Made by a program: the position numbers and the translations under genes. From NCBI GenBank assembly GCA_000467715.1, contig AJFK01000509.1, forward strand, positions 1 through 64,000: a stretch of DNA of 64,000 nt. The letters run 5' to 3'. A model generated the notes under the pieces. That model was not told where the DNA came from, did no database searches, and saw nothing but the letters and a program-made list of their open reading frames with translations. Below, in pieces: positions 44,526-56,436 of this stretch (positions within the stretch are counted from its first letter, which is position 1; every line of letters starts with the position of its first letter). The stretch is from Hysterium pulicare CBS 123377 (lineage: Eukaryota > Ascomycota > Dothideomycetes > Hysteriales > Hysteriaceae).

Positions 44526-47071
44526 TCAATAATCAATCTTAAAGACCCAAGCATACTGATCCGCGCTCGCCACCTCCTTCGAAACATCAATCGCCAAGCT
44601 CCCATTGATCAATCTCCGACTTGGAATTGTCTGACCTGACATATTCCCACCCACGATCTTCACCTCATCTCCTTGAACCCACGGCACAGGACTATCCAAC
44701 ACAATCGTCCCGTTCGGCCTGGTCATACAAAGAACGTAGAACGAGTCCATAGTTGTGGTAAATCGGATATTATCGCCTTCCTGCGGCGTGACAAACCAAT
44801 ACGTCGTATTGAACACCGCCTCAGCATGGCTCTTGATCCACTTCCCAGCTTCCCTCAAATTCTTCTTCTCAACATCCAGTATCGTCCCGTTTGCTTGTGG
44901 CCCTATATCCAGCAACAAATTCCCATTCTTACTAACAATATCCACCAGACTCGTTACAATCGTCGAAGCATTCATATAACTCGCCGCGGGCGTCGCCCGA
45001 TTGTAGCCATAGGAATAAGGATCCATGCCTTGACTCGTCTCCCATTTCCGCGGCTGTACGGCAGCATAGCGCGCGTATTCGGGCGTGTCAAAGTCACCTG
45101 GAAGACCGCATCGTGCGTTCATGACGACTTGACGATTCGAGAGGGAAGCGTTGTTGAACCAGGTGCTGGCGAATTCGGTGGTTAGATTTGGGCCGCCAAT
45201 GTCGCACCACATTATCTCGGTGCCCATTTGGGCGAGCGTTGTCATCTCTGGAAGAATCACATCTGAGATGTAGTTGGAAACTGGGACATAGCCGGTGTAT
45301 GGGAGTGGTTGGCCCGTGTATGGATTCGTTGCGTTCCCTATTTGCATGAGTACCAAGTTCAAGCTCAAGAGAAGGTACAGAGTTTAGAAAGGTGGAATGA
45401 GATCAAACCCTACCGCCAGGCCAGTCTCCAAACCCATATTTCTTATAATCCGGATGGAACCATTCCGGCAACGAAAAATACGTCGCCTTGTGCAAATGCG
45501 GTTGGTACTTATCTGATGCATCAAACAGCTCCTTCAACAGATTTCTATGCGGGAATTGCGCTACAGACGTCCGTTTCGTTACGTTTCCCGGCAAATCAAA
45601 GATCGCATATCCGTCATGGTGCTTGCTAACCTGGACGAAGTAATTCGCACCGGCATCGGCGAACAAGTCAACCCACTCTTTCGGATCGAAGGCGTTTGCG
45701 GTGAAGTTCTGGATGAAATCATCGTAGACGACGGAGGAGCCGTAGGTTCTGAGGTGGTATTCGTATGTGCCGATTGAGGTTCCTGGGCCTTGGTTCATGT
45801 CCCACCAGTACCTGGTATCACGAGTCAGTTAGGGCTTGCTGCAAAGAAGGAGAGACGTTGACGTACCATTCGGCATAATTCTCGTTCTTGCCAGTATTCC
45901 CCCATCCAGGGACTGCGTAGATGCCCCAATGGATGAAAATGCCATATTTTGCATTGCTGTACCAATCCGGGGATTCGTGAGAGTAAATCGAGTCGTAATT
46001 TGCTTCATACTCTTTGATACCGTACGTTGCGTTGAAAGCATAGCTGGAGCTATTCATCCGTGTTCCACTTATTACAATGGCAGCTTTTCCAGAGCTGCCC
46101 GGCGCTACACCATCTTTATTGATGACTCCAACCTGCACTTTTACTTGATCCCCAGGTCTCAGCCTCTTGATATATCCCGGTTGCGCTGTCGTGATTCCGG
46201 GAGACTCAACAAAAACCTTAACAGAGTGATTCCGTAAAACATACTCCTCCCCACCATTATTAACCACAACCTCCACAATCTGCGTCTTATCACTCCCCTC
46301 AACCCACTTCTGCGTACTTCTCGCATACTGCACCTCTAGCCTCGGTCCGCCTCCAGAAGAACCGGCCTCCGGCACCACGGGAACCAGCGTCATCGCAAAG
46401 ATATGCAACCTCTTTCCAGCCCTACTTCCCCCACTAGGTAACAAAATCTCCGTTAATTCCTTGCTAGAATCCAGCCAATTACTCGTTTGAAAAATGTTAC
46501 TTCTGTTATAATCAACTTTTCCGTTCAGATACGAATACGGAAACACCAGATCGCCGCCCGTCGGATAAGGCCAACTCCACCACGCAGGCACGAGCACAGC
46601 GCCAGAAGACTTGCTACCGTCGGCGTACGTAGCGTTGAGCGTACCTTTGGCCATGTCATTTTCGCCGGCTGCGAGCATGTGCACGCTTAGATAGCGCGCT
46701 TTGGGTACTGGGATGCGTTGGCCTTGGGCGATGATGTTGTCGTTTCCGGAGCCGGTGGAAAAATGGTAGTTCAAACCGGAGTAGGTGAAGTTAGTCGGGG
46801 AAATGAATTGGGCTGGGTAGGAGTCTAGAAAAATTTAGTGTTTGTGAGATGATGATAGAGATGGTGGCGCACTTCCTGATCCATCGAAATTTGCTCCGTT
46901 GGGTGTGAGACTAAAGGCACGATTATTGAATCTGGAAGTTAGATTCAGAGCGACTGAAGGTGCTTGGCCGGCTAGTAGCTGGAAGTTATTTTGAGGCATG
47001 AAAAGGACTTGTGCCGTTACTAGGGAGGAAGGGAAGAGACATATTGACAATATAAAGGTAGAGAGATGCAT
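44526..47071 (-). CDS. Secreted GH29 alpha-L-fucosidase
   Basis: Releases alpha-L-fucose from glycans outside the cell. Exons: 47071-46873, 46824-45867, 45811-45415, 45337-44526. The signal peptide is MHLSTFILSICLFPSSLVTA. An N-terminal region of about 280 residues of beta-rich type precedes the GH29 barrel, which begins SPDWYSNAKYGIFIHWG and continues AEWYWWDMNQGP (across an intron) and FVQVSKHHDGYAIFD. The expected nucleophile is the Asp in EIMWCDIGGPN. The C-terminus ends with a small beta domain (QYAWVFKIDY). The second donor is GTACGT, giving the family-correct EWYWWD junction. The long extra N-terminal module before the barrel is seen in some fungal GH29 enzymes; its role is unclear. 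Total about 790 residues. An ATG at 47131 is not needed. Confidence 0.92.
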
Positions 47072-48281
47072 ATTGAAGAGTTTGATGCAGGCTTGAAACC
47101 TTCTTTTTGAAATTAACGTTTGGCAGAACATCTTATCGTGATCTTGTACCTGACAGTAGCTATACTATCGGACCTGGTATATGCCATTATTTCTTGTTCG
47201 CCTCGGTTGACGATCCTTGTGGGGGAGGTGCAATTTATTTCGGATGAAGTTGCATTCAGGGGGTTTGATCACTTATCGGCAGCTTCTCACCCGAGGCTTT
47301 CTTACCAGGATGCAAGCGTATAGCTCGAAGGTATCGTCTAATCTTATCTTCACCTGCTCAAATCTGGCTTAAAGATCGGGCATTGTTGTCCTATAGTTTA
47401 GGAAAGAAAGTGCTGTTCGTTTCTAAATAGGATGATGGAATACTATATTCGCGAGTAACATACTATACTTCCAAATCTCCATCATAACAGCCCTTGCTTA
47501 TGGCTTTGCGATACCCTTCAAAGAATAATTGACGCGGAGGCCCTACATTCTTCCGCATGTTTTAACTCTCCTTGATCTGGGACGTGATGCAATACATTCA
47601 CATGGAGCGCTAAGAATCCTACGACCATGTGTGAACACAGAAAGACGATAGAAGCAGCAGTGGAGACGCATTCAAATCATGTTCCAGCTGCGGGCATGAT
47701 AAAGCTGAGCTGGGTACCGTGCATTAAATGCAGTTCGCGGCTGGGAGGAAGGTGTAGCTGGAACGTGTTGAAGGAGCTCAATCTCAGGAGTCCTCGGACT
47801 TGACGCTTTGGAACTAGCTGTCTGGGCGATGCCTTTACATTTCTGGTGAGATGATAAAGATTATGATAGCCGTCCGGCTATTGTCAGAGTGGTAGGTAGC
47901 ACGTGCGATAAAAATAGATGAAACCGTGATACAGGTCATGGTGTTGAGTCGTGAATATAACAGACGCTCAGGTGGGAATTGGTTGCCCGGGACAACCGCC
48001 GATCGTGAAAACAACGCTGGGTCGATCAATTGGCCTCCACCACGAACACCTCTTAGCATCTCAGCTCTGCATCACTTTCTCACATCCTCTACCTTTTTTC
48101 ATTCCACAGTTTGGATATTCAAGTGCTGCTGGGGTGTTTACTCTCGTTTTGGCCTTCCAGCACGGCTTCCAGCGACCTCGGTTTCCATCCACATTCCTCG
48201 CTTGACCACTTGCAACCCACCGCCGATCTACGGTGCATGAGCGATTGAATACATACAAGGCCGCTGGCAGGCTCCGCAGTT
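47072..48281. other. Intergenic region between divergent genes
   Basis: About 1.2 kb containing the fucosidase promoter (left) and the ase1 promoter (right). Only short ORFs. No repeats recognised. Confidence 0.45.
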
Positions 48282-50723
48282 ATGGACACGAGCTATTTGG
48301 CCCAGCAGGTCACCACCATTATCGGCCAGCTGCACAGTCTGTTCGACGAGATTGGCGTGCCTAGCCATGAGCGGGACAAACGAGAGTCAGAGGTATTTAC
48401 TATCGGGATGTTGCATCAGAACATGGCTAATCAAACACTATAGCTTTTCACGGCTCTGTCTGATACTCTAAACAATCAACTACGCCAAGTCACTAAGTTC
48501 GTATACCCGCGCAATGAGCATAACACGGTCACTAATGCAAGCTTTGCAGTGAGAAACACGAGATGACAGAAGAGGCGCAACGAATGATTAAGAACATCAA
48601 ATTGATGGAAGCCTCTCTCGAAGATAACAAACCTAACCACGCTTATGAACCTGAGGATCGGGATATGAAAATTACGTATCCTTTAACACGCTGCGTCCAG
48701 GCTCTCAAAGAGAAATACAATGTTGTGAGCAAGCTTCATCGCGAACGATTTGAGCAAGTGAGGAGTATGTAAACCTTCCACAGTGCCTAGAAAATGTATT
48801 GACACGTAGTAGAACTTGCGCAGGCGCTGGAGTCTTATGCCTCTCATCTCGAGACTGCCTTCATTCAGATCAAACTTCCTCCAACCTCACCGAATGCCAC
48901 CATTTCGCCATCCTTTGACATCTCGCCTTCCTACGTCACGTCTCTTGACAATGAATTCACAAGAGTATACGAGGAATATACACGACGCGTCAACACGGTA
49001 TCAGCCTTGTGTGACGAGATCATTCACCTCTGGGCAGAACTTGGAACACCCCAAGCTCAAACGGATAGCTCGATTGTGAAGTATGCTCATGAGTCGCCGG
49101 AACAACTGGGTTTACATCAAGATGACATAGCCAGCTTGAAGTCTCGAAAGGATAGATTGATTGAAGAAAAGCGCGGACGAGAGCGAAGACTAAAGGACCT
49201 CCGGGCTACAATTGAGGACCTCTGGGATCGCCTCGGCGTTGAAGACCATGAACGCAAAGGCTTTTTGGCGAGCAATCGTGGATGCGGTCTGCGGACGATC
49301 AACGAATTTGAGGACGAACTTGCCAGACTCAAGGAACTGAAACACCAAAATCTTCATCTCTTTGTCGAAGATGCCAGATGCAAATTGCAGGAACTATGGG
49401 ATAGCTTATACTTTTCGGAAGATGAGATGCTTGAGTTCAGCCCCGGCTTTTCAGGTACGGTCTATGCTCGCAGTCGATGGTGAATTGGAACTGACACGAA
49501 CAGATGTGTACACGGATGCACTGCTTTCTTCACACGAGGCGGAGATTGCTCGACTAGAGGCTCTCAAAGAACAACGCCTACCTACGCTTCAAATGATCGA
49601 TAGACACCGCGAACTGATCAATGAACGTGACGACCTTCAGGCTTCTAGCCAAGATGCATCACGCTTAATGGCCCGTGGTAACAAGGGAGAGCGACGGGAT
49701 CCCGGAAAACTGCTGCGAGAGGAGAAGATGCGTAAGAGGATCGCAAAGGAGTTGCCCAAGGTCGAAGCAGACCTAAAGAAGATATTGGAGAACTGGGAGG
49801 ATGAGTATGGCCGACCATTCCTGGTCCACGGACAACGGTATCTTGATGAACTCTATGCCGCCGCTTCCAAAGCTGCACCTCCTAGATCGAAGACACCATC
49901 AGTCGCACCAATGCCCGCCAAACCCGCCAAATCCGCGCCCGGAAGCCAGCGAGGCACTGTTCGTGGTTCGGCTCCCCCTAGATCAAAGACCCCGAGTGCA
50001 ATCTTCAATATGAGCGTATCGCGCAACCCACTCGCCAGTTCCGTTTCGGCTGCCGGAAGCAACACGGGAGGCAATAAGAGCCCTTCTAGGATTCCAGCAC
50101 GAGCACCTCTCAAGAATATGCCTCATGGAAATAACTCACCAGAGCGTCGACCCCAGCTGGAGAGGGAAGACTCCACAATCCGCAAGATGCTGCCACCACG
50201 GGCTCCACCACCAAAGATGAAGGATCTTTTCGTTCCGCCGCCAGCAGCTACCCCAGCTAACAACTTCGAGATCAACCGCGACCGTAGTGAGAGCATTGTA
50301 AGACATGTGCCGCCGGAGGATCCCTATGATGACCGTTCATACATGCCACATACTATGCGCGCTCAATATCCACCACACTGTGGCTATGCTCCTCCGGTCG
50401 CCGGCAGCCGACAAATCTCAGCAGCATCATCGACTGGGACTGGTAACACAGTTCCCAGCTCCGAGAACTGGGAGACGTACGGAAGTGACTCAGAACAGGT
50501 GCCTGACGCGGACGCCCTGGAAGCCTACTACGCACAGCAGCGGAGGACAGGCATGAAACGATTCACACCTGAAGGTGGGTATGCTCCTCCTCGTGGGGGT
50601 CTAGGCAAAAAGATGAAAGGCATACGAGCCATAGGTGGCGAACCAATAATGGAAGGAGAAGGCGGACAGTTGGTGAGAGTGGAGGGCAGCGAAGCGGGAT
50701 GGACTGATGATGATGCCTTCTAA
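48282..50723 (+). CDS. ase1: Ase1/PRC1/MAP65 antiparallel microtubule-bundling protein
   Basis: Crosslinks antiparallel microtubules in the spindle midzone at anaphase and in interphase arrays. Exons: 48282-48392, 48444-48496, 48550-48764, 48810-49454, 49504-50723. The N-terminal helical region begins with LAQQVTTIIGQLHSLFDEIG and continues with long coiled coils. The spectrin-like microtubule-binding region carries the family's ATIEDLWDRLGV, ELKHQNLHLFVEDAR, KLQELWDSLYFSEDE, and LFDILENWEDEYGRPF-like block (here KKILENWEDEYGRPFLVHG). The last 250 residues are Pro/Arg/Ser-rich and likely disordered, with SP/TP sites fitting Cdk control. The second intron starts with GTTCGT, a slightly unusual donor. 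Total about 745 residues, normal for filamentous ascomycetes. Confidence 0.93.
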
Positions 50724-52593
50724 GTCACGCCTCTCTTCACACGTTGTCTTCACAGCGTTTTGTCACGACCCATCGACGTTTGATGCGCCATGTCTTGAAC
50801 GACTTTCCATGTCTCTCCAATTTGGTTTGATGGACTTTCTTTCGGATACCGCGTCAAAAAGTAGCATCTCCATTTGCGGCCTTTTCTCCGCAAAATCTGC
50901 GTGTGCGGAAAATTTTCCCACTTCTCCAGTGTTTGATTTGCTTTCCTTTCTCTGTATTTGATTGGATTATGGTGGCGGTGTGCTTTTAAACTTTATTTTC
51001 TCTCACAGTTTTTCATTTCGACTGGGCGTGAGAGTAGCCACGCAAGGGATGCAGGGCGCGTGGGTGGCTGTCTCTTTGCATTCCTCACGCCCACGTCGAC
51101 CCATGCGTGGTATTCGATCGTCCCGTTCTGTGGATTAACGGCAGGCCCCCTTTCCCCACAATCTCCCTTTGCGGGTATCTGGTAGGCGGCGTTTTCTCTG
51201 GCGCGTGGGAGGGAGCTGTCTCGGCTTTTCTGACTTTCTGCATCAACCCGAAGATTCTGGTTCATTATCGGCGTAGCGCTTGGCGACGAGCACATGTATG
51301 ATGGCGAGAAGAGAATACAAAAGTATATCATTAAAGGTGTTCATTTTGATATGCATTAATGCGGAGAAGCCTGTACGACTCCACGAAGGGCGGTAACCTT
51401 CGGTCGGCGGTACTTTCGGAAGCCCACGGGTGTGTCGATGATTGTAGTATGGTGACTGTGCAAAGATGGCTTATCTTTCCTTCCTTAAATCAAGCCTTCC
51501 GCACCCCCTGGCAGGATACAGCTACCCAAGGCGGGAAAGCAATCTGTGGGGTAATGCAGATTGAGGCAGGCATCCAGTAGTGCAAGTGTATTTTGGGTTG
51601 CTGGCCGAGCCTCTCAGCGTGCAAATCCTTATCTCTTGCTCGTTCGGAAGGGCTTTTCGCGGACCTCGCGGTAACGGGCAATGTGACTGTCTAACGCTGA
51701 CACGCATAGTAGGCATCATCGCAAGGCTTAACTCGTCTTCTGTGTTATCGCATAGATGTTGTATCGTCAGCTTCTTCTTCTACTTTTCACTTACGGCGTC
51801 TACGAAGGAGAGGCCCTTTTCTGCGCAAGAAGACATCTGTGGGCGCTAGGGATGGGCAGATTTCAGCCCTGTAGCGCGAATCGAAAGGGGCGGCACATCA
51901 GTAGATCCAGAGCCTGCGGCCCACCAATCCACGGCGAAATGCGCCGTTGCCCGCATACTCGGGCTCATGCGCCTGATGATGTGTGCCTGTTTAATTCACC
52001 CTTGCTGGAACCCGCTGCACGACATGCGCGCACTACCATATGCTCAGCGGAGAAAGGCCACGAAGTCAGAAGGCGGCTGATTCTGGCGGCCTGAGAGCGG
52101 GCGAGGGAGGTGAATGATGCACAATGGGATGCCGCCCGTCCTTGATTCTTTTTCGCAGTAGCAGTCGGAGCAGTCGGGCGTTGTCAGCACTGCACGAGTC
52201 ACTTCTTGCCCACGCGACTCCTTTCCATTATCGCTGGCCTGGCCTTCCTTTATCAAGTGTCTTTCTAACGGCGGACACCGTCATCAGTCTCCGCGAAACC
52301 CCCATACACCCCATCTCACCCCGTGCTTTCTGCCCTATATCCTACTCCCGCCCTTTGAAATATCACCCTCTTTGTTCCTCACATCTTTCTCTCTGCGTTA
52401 TTGACATCCTTTCGCTAAACACCGGAAATATTCCCCAGGATCCGCCTGATGTTACTTCACCCTAACTACCAGCGAGGCACTATCCAATCCCGCTTCGGCA
52501 ACAATAACGTAAAAGAATCGGCCTCGGTCGGCAACGTCACAGCATCCTTAATCTGTCATCGGCTGCGGCGCCCGTCGAGGGACTGTCTCCACT
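50724..52593. other. Intergenic region
   Basis: About 1.9 kb between two plus-strand genes. The left part is the ase1 3' flank. The stretch from about 52,260 to 52,450 is strongly C/T-rich, a typical fungal promoter or leader. Small ORFs upstream of 52,594 could act as upstream ORFs. No repeat or RNA gene supported. Confidence 0.45.
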
Positions 52594-54057
52594 ATGATGG
52601 TCCCAAGGTCTTACAGGTATTTCAGCCCGCCATCTTCGCCAAATCGGGAGCCTTCAGAGAAGATGGGAATTCGATCTGCAAGGGCGACGCCTTCACCCGC
52701 GAAGACCAGACCCAAAACTGTCGAGAAAGAGGAGAGTAAGATGCCTGACCCTCCAGCGAGGACAGTATCAGAGCCAGGACCTGTTCAATCCAAACCCGTC
52801 GTCATCCCTTCGCGAACGCCTTCGAGATCCTCCATATCTACCCAGACCGTGAGAGCAAGAGGGCAGCACGGTGGGAGGAGGACGAAAGTGCCGGACAACC
52901 ACCGACCAGATGCGATTCCACCAGCCGTCGCAGCGCTTTTGGCAGTTACCACAATCCCCCGACCAATAAATCGACGTCGCAAAGCCCCTACAATGGACAG
53001 GAGGATATCTATCGATGAATTGATTCAGGAATGGAGACAGGAGGACTTGGAAGTTGGGCATTCACTGTCGAACTCGCCATTGGATCTCTTACTGGAGCGA
53101 CCAGATGAGTGTGATGGGGATGATGTTGGCAGTATTGGAAGCGCAGAGCAGGACAAGGACTGTCTGACTTCCAGGTCAGTCTCCAGCGAGTCCGTTCCTT
53201 CGACATTACCATCACTGGATATGGATGAGATATCGGTCAAATCAAACTGGAGCAACCTGGATACTCCCAGTTCCACGTTGCGAAAGCCTGTATCAGAGCG
53301 GAGAGAAAAGATAGTGCAGTCTCCTCCGAAGGAAGACTGCATTCTCGATCACCCACTACTGCATTTCAATGCCGATGAACGCGAGGAGGTAGCCAATATG
53401 GACATTCCCGACATTGTGACCACGCCTCCAAATGCCAGCGTCAGTTTCAAATCGTTCAAGTCAAACCTAACCGCTTCACTTCAAGCACTAAAATCGGCCG
53501 CGAAATCCTTTTCAAACTTCACAGCACCGAGCATCCCTCCTGACGATCTTCTTACCCGCTCATTACTATCTCCACGCTTCACCAGCGAAATGCGACCCAA
53601 GCAATTGCAAGGTGTTCCCTCTCCGGCGCTTCGTCGCTATCTTAACCCTCAGCCTGCGCCAATATCTGCTACGGAACTATCAATGCAATTACACGAAGCA
53701 CTCATGTTAGACGAAGACACAGACCCATCGGCGCCAATGATCCAAATGCAAACCTACGACCGTCGGGGCCGTTCATCCGGTCGCAAACGTCGCGAAAGTT
53801 CGGGTCGGCCTTCGGAAGCAGGACGAGCCATGTCACAGGCGCCTGCCGTGCGCCAACGCGAACCCCGCGAAAACAGCGATTTCCTACGCGTTATTGTCTT
53901 GGAAATGAACATGCGACGAGGAGGCAAGCTGGACGCGAAAGCATTGGGAAGAGCGAGAATCTGGCTGCCGCCAAGGAAAACAAGTGGAAACAAAGAAACG
54001 GCATCCGAAAGCGGCGTGCCCAATAGATGGGTTGGGATTCCGGCTGATGAGATCTGA
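52594..54057 (+). CDS. Large hypothetical protein, mostly disordered
   Basis: Single-exon ORF of 487 codons with two possible starts (ATG ATG). The first 130 residues are Pro/Ser/Arg-rich. Around residues 130-150 is ISIDELIQEWRQEDLE, a possible short helix motif. The middle is Ser/Asp-rich with many SP sites. The last 70 residues are denser and look folded: FLRVIVLEMNMRRGGKLDAK and GRARIWLPPR. I believe this C-terminal block is conserved among filamentous ascomycetes, but no domain name comes to mind. No signal peptide or membrane segment. The gene is probably real given length and composition; function unknown. Confidence 0.7.
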   Translation: MMVPRSYRYFSPPSSPNREPSEKMGIRSARATPSPAKTRPKTVEKEESKMPDPPARTVSEPGPVQSKPVVIPSRTPSRSSISTQTVRARGQHGGRRTKVPDNHRPDAIPPAVAALLAVTTIPRPINRRRKAPTMDRRISIDELIQEWRQEDLEVGHSLSNSPLDLLLERPDECDGDDVGSIGSAEQDKDCLTSRSVSSESVPSTLPSLDMDEISVKSNWSNLDTPSSTLRKPVSERREKIVQSPPKEDCILDHPLLHFNADEREEVANMDIPDIVTTPPNASVSFKSFKSNLTASLQALKSAAKSFSNFTAPSIPPDDLLTRSLLSPRFTSEMRPKQLQGVPSPALRRYLNPQPAPISATELSMQLHEALMLDEDTDPSAPMIQMQTYDRRGRSSGRKRRESSGRPSEAGRAMSQAPAVRQREPRENSDFLRVIVLEMNMRRGGKLDAKALGRARIWLPPRKTSGNKETASESGVPNRWVGIPADEI

Positions 54058-56115
54058 ACACGAGGACAACATCATTCCATGCAGGGGGAAATCCATGGCA
54101 GACTGGTCGTCGGGCTCACCCTGGCGTGCGACGCTGGCGAAGGAATGCGAAGGAATCAGAAGCGTTGTGTTTACGTTCAGAAACTCCAAATCTACGTCAC
54201 AGTGGATCCAGCCGTGCCGACGAGCTGGATTTTACTTTCGGCTTGGACAGCTTGACCGCAACCTCATCACCTGTCGAAATCCTCGCCAACGCCAACAAAT
54301 CATCATGGCCTCTATTATTCAGCCTGGCCGGAACATACTCCGCTTCCCGCGAGACCCTTTACCTCATCGTCCCATCACGTGCATTTTCAGATCACTCGCC
54401 ATGGGACATCTACTATACTTTCGGGTTATGCCGCCTCAGCCCGCGAAACACGCCGCTGAAGAGATTTTTTGAGGCAGATATTTTCGTCTCTTCTCTTTTC
54501 TTTTTCGCCCTTGTCACCTTCCCGACGCAGAACGTGGGCTTCTGCGCCAATTTCGAACACACCGGCTAGGTTCCTGCATGAGTGTCTGCCTTTGGCTGGA
54601 GCCACGCTCTGTACCACGACTATGTCATCAAGCGGCACCCCCTGGTCCATGGGTCACGATGGGCTTGACACATTAGATGATTTTAGGCTTCGTGTGCCGC
54701 TTTGGCGGCATTCGCCTATGTGATGCCGCTTGACGAGTGGGGGTTGGGTTGGCACCAACGTCAACCAATATCTCATCTGGAAAAAATTCGAAATGGAAAT
54801 GGGAGTCATATCTGCATTTGGGCTGCATTTTGCATATTGCATTTTCGAGAGGCGCTTATCGGATCGGCGTTTTTGGGTTGAGGAAGACTTTCGGGAGACG
54901 GCAGCATTACATATAGGCGGCGCTGGGATCGGGCCATTATATTACATATCATACCCTTCGTTGGGATCTCCTTCTGTCCATCAGCTTTGGTTTTTCTTCT
55001 TGTACGGCGCTTTTAGGCGCTTTCAGCGGCACGGCAGGTTATTTGGGACCTTCGACTTTCATCAATAGCGCTTTTGGCAAACAATACCCGGCACATTTAC
55101 CTCGTTCGCGATGCATTGTACTGCACATATATATATATATCTACTTTGAATAGACAATACTCATTGATCACCAAACTATCTCTTTCCTGCTCTTACGGTG
55201 AGGTTTCGCAATCTCGCGTCCTTCCTATCGTTGCCTCAACCTTGACGAGTCACATCTTTTATGGGCAATCTTGCACTTCAACAGCGTCATTCATCTACCA
55301 CTCAATCTTCCATCATCTCGCTTCAGCCCTAGTCATGCTGTCTTTGAAAAGCATCACGACCTGCCTCCCTCCGCCTCCACGTGTTACATATTCTTTTCCT
55401 TACCGTCAGACCAACCGACCGGAAATCCATCTTCCAATTATCCTAAAACATGTTCACTCTTCACTGCGCCATACCCTAGTGAATTCTTCTCCGATAGCAT
55501 AGCTTCAAGATCATTCTCTCGAAAGGTTTCAATAGCGCTAGTGAGGACTGTTTGTAGAATAGTTGGGGGGCGCCCCAACGGGTGTCATTATTCGTTGAAC
55601 TACAGACTTCCACAGCCGCCCTGGGTGTAGGTAGGGTTCTATTTTACTAGCTGCTCATAACATTATCTTAAGGATAGCAACTTGCTTTAACACCTTATAC
55701 CAACTAAGGTTGAATCGGCTTTGCAAGCCGGTAGAAAAGAAGGTGGTAGGCGTAGACCTCTCCTCCGAAAACGACGAATCATGTCACACCCCCCTCCTGT
55801 GGACACAAATCACTGCTATGACTAGACGGTTAGGACTTCTGAATTTGTAATTTTCTGTAATGCGTAGCTATCCCGAACCAGCAGTCGCATATAAAGCTTG
55901 ACTGCCGTCTTCTGCATAGTGCCTGATCCATCGCACGTTCATCCCCCAGCCGGTACACGCATAATGAATGCTTCGGAGTGCGAACGCTTTCCTGCTTATG
56001 GTTGTTCATCATCTCTCCACCACAAACTCATACAAATTCCTCCATCAGGATTGCGGATCACAACCAACCAGTACTATACCCAGCTAGCCAACAACCCCAT
56101 CACGTAGACTCTCCC
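54058..56115. other. Gene-poor region
   Basis: About 2 kb without a supported gene. It contains a short TA microsatellite near 55,128-55,142, an inverted pair at 54,623-54,635 and 54,723-54,735 (TCATCAAGCGGCA against TGCCGCTTGACGA), and repeat A copy 2 listed separately. A 147-codon plus-strand ORF at 54,126-54,569 has no recognisable product. Confidence 0.5.
55579..55795 (+). repeat. Dispersed repeat A, copy 2
   Basis: Same-orientation match to 11,053-11,250 (see that entry for shared blocks). It is directly preceded by a small hairpin-capable sequence, GTTGGGG and CCCCAAC around a 4-base centre, at 55,562-55,579. Confidence 0.8.
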
Positions 56116-56436
56116 TCACTCAACCTCCTCCCTCTCCACAAACCCCCACTCCTCTCTATCCCTAACCTCCTCCACCTCCGCCTCACTCAAAATATCGAAA
56201 TCTCCCTCACCATTCTCCTCCTTCTCTGCCCCACTTCCAATATCCACATCTTCGAACTCCTCTCCCTTGCGCTGAACTTGGGCTCGGACGCCTGGAACCA
56301 CTTTGGCGCGGATGTTATGTCGCTCGGCGCGCTGAATGAAGTCTTGGACCATGGGATGGCGCGTGAGTGTTCCTTCTGGGAGGCGGGATGGAGGGGTTTT
56401 GTTGAGTGTTGAGGTGTTTTTGCTGTGGGAAGGCAT
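56116..56436 (-). CDS. Small acidic hypothetical protein
   Basis: ORF of 106 codons with an ATG start (MPSHSKNTSTLNKTPPSRLP). The first half is basic and the second half strongly acidic (Glu/Asp-rich, ending EEWGFVEREEVE). No domain recognised. The composition step and clean ORF suggest a real small gene, but size and lack of homology keep confidence low. The plus strand carries a mirror ORF of 144 codons; the minus reading is favoured for its protein-like composition. Confidence 0.4.
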   Translation of the reverse strand: MPSHSKNTSTLNKTPPSRLPEGTLTRHPMVQDFIQRAERHNIRAKVVPGVRAQVQRKGEEFEDVDIGSGAEKEENGEGDFDILSEAEVEEVRDREEWGFVEREEVE

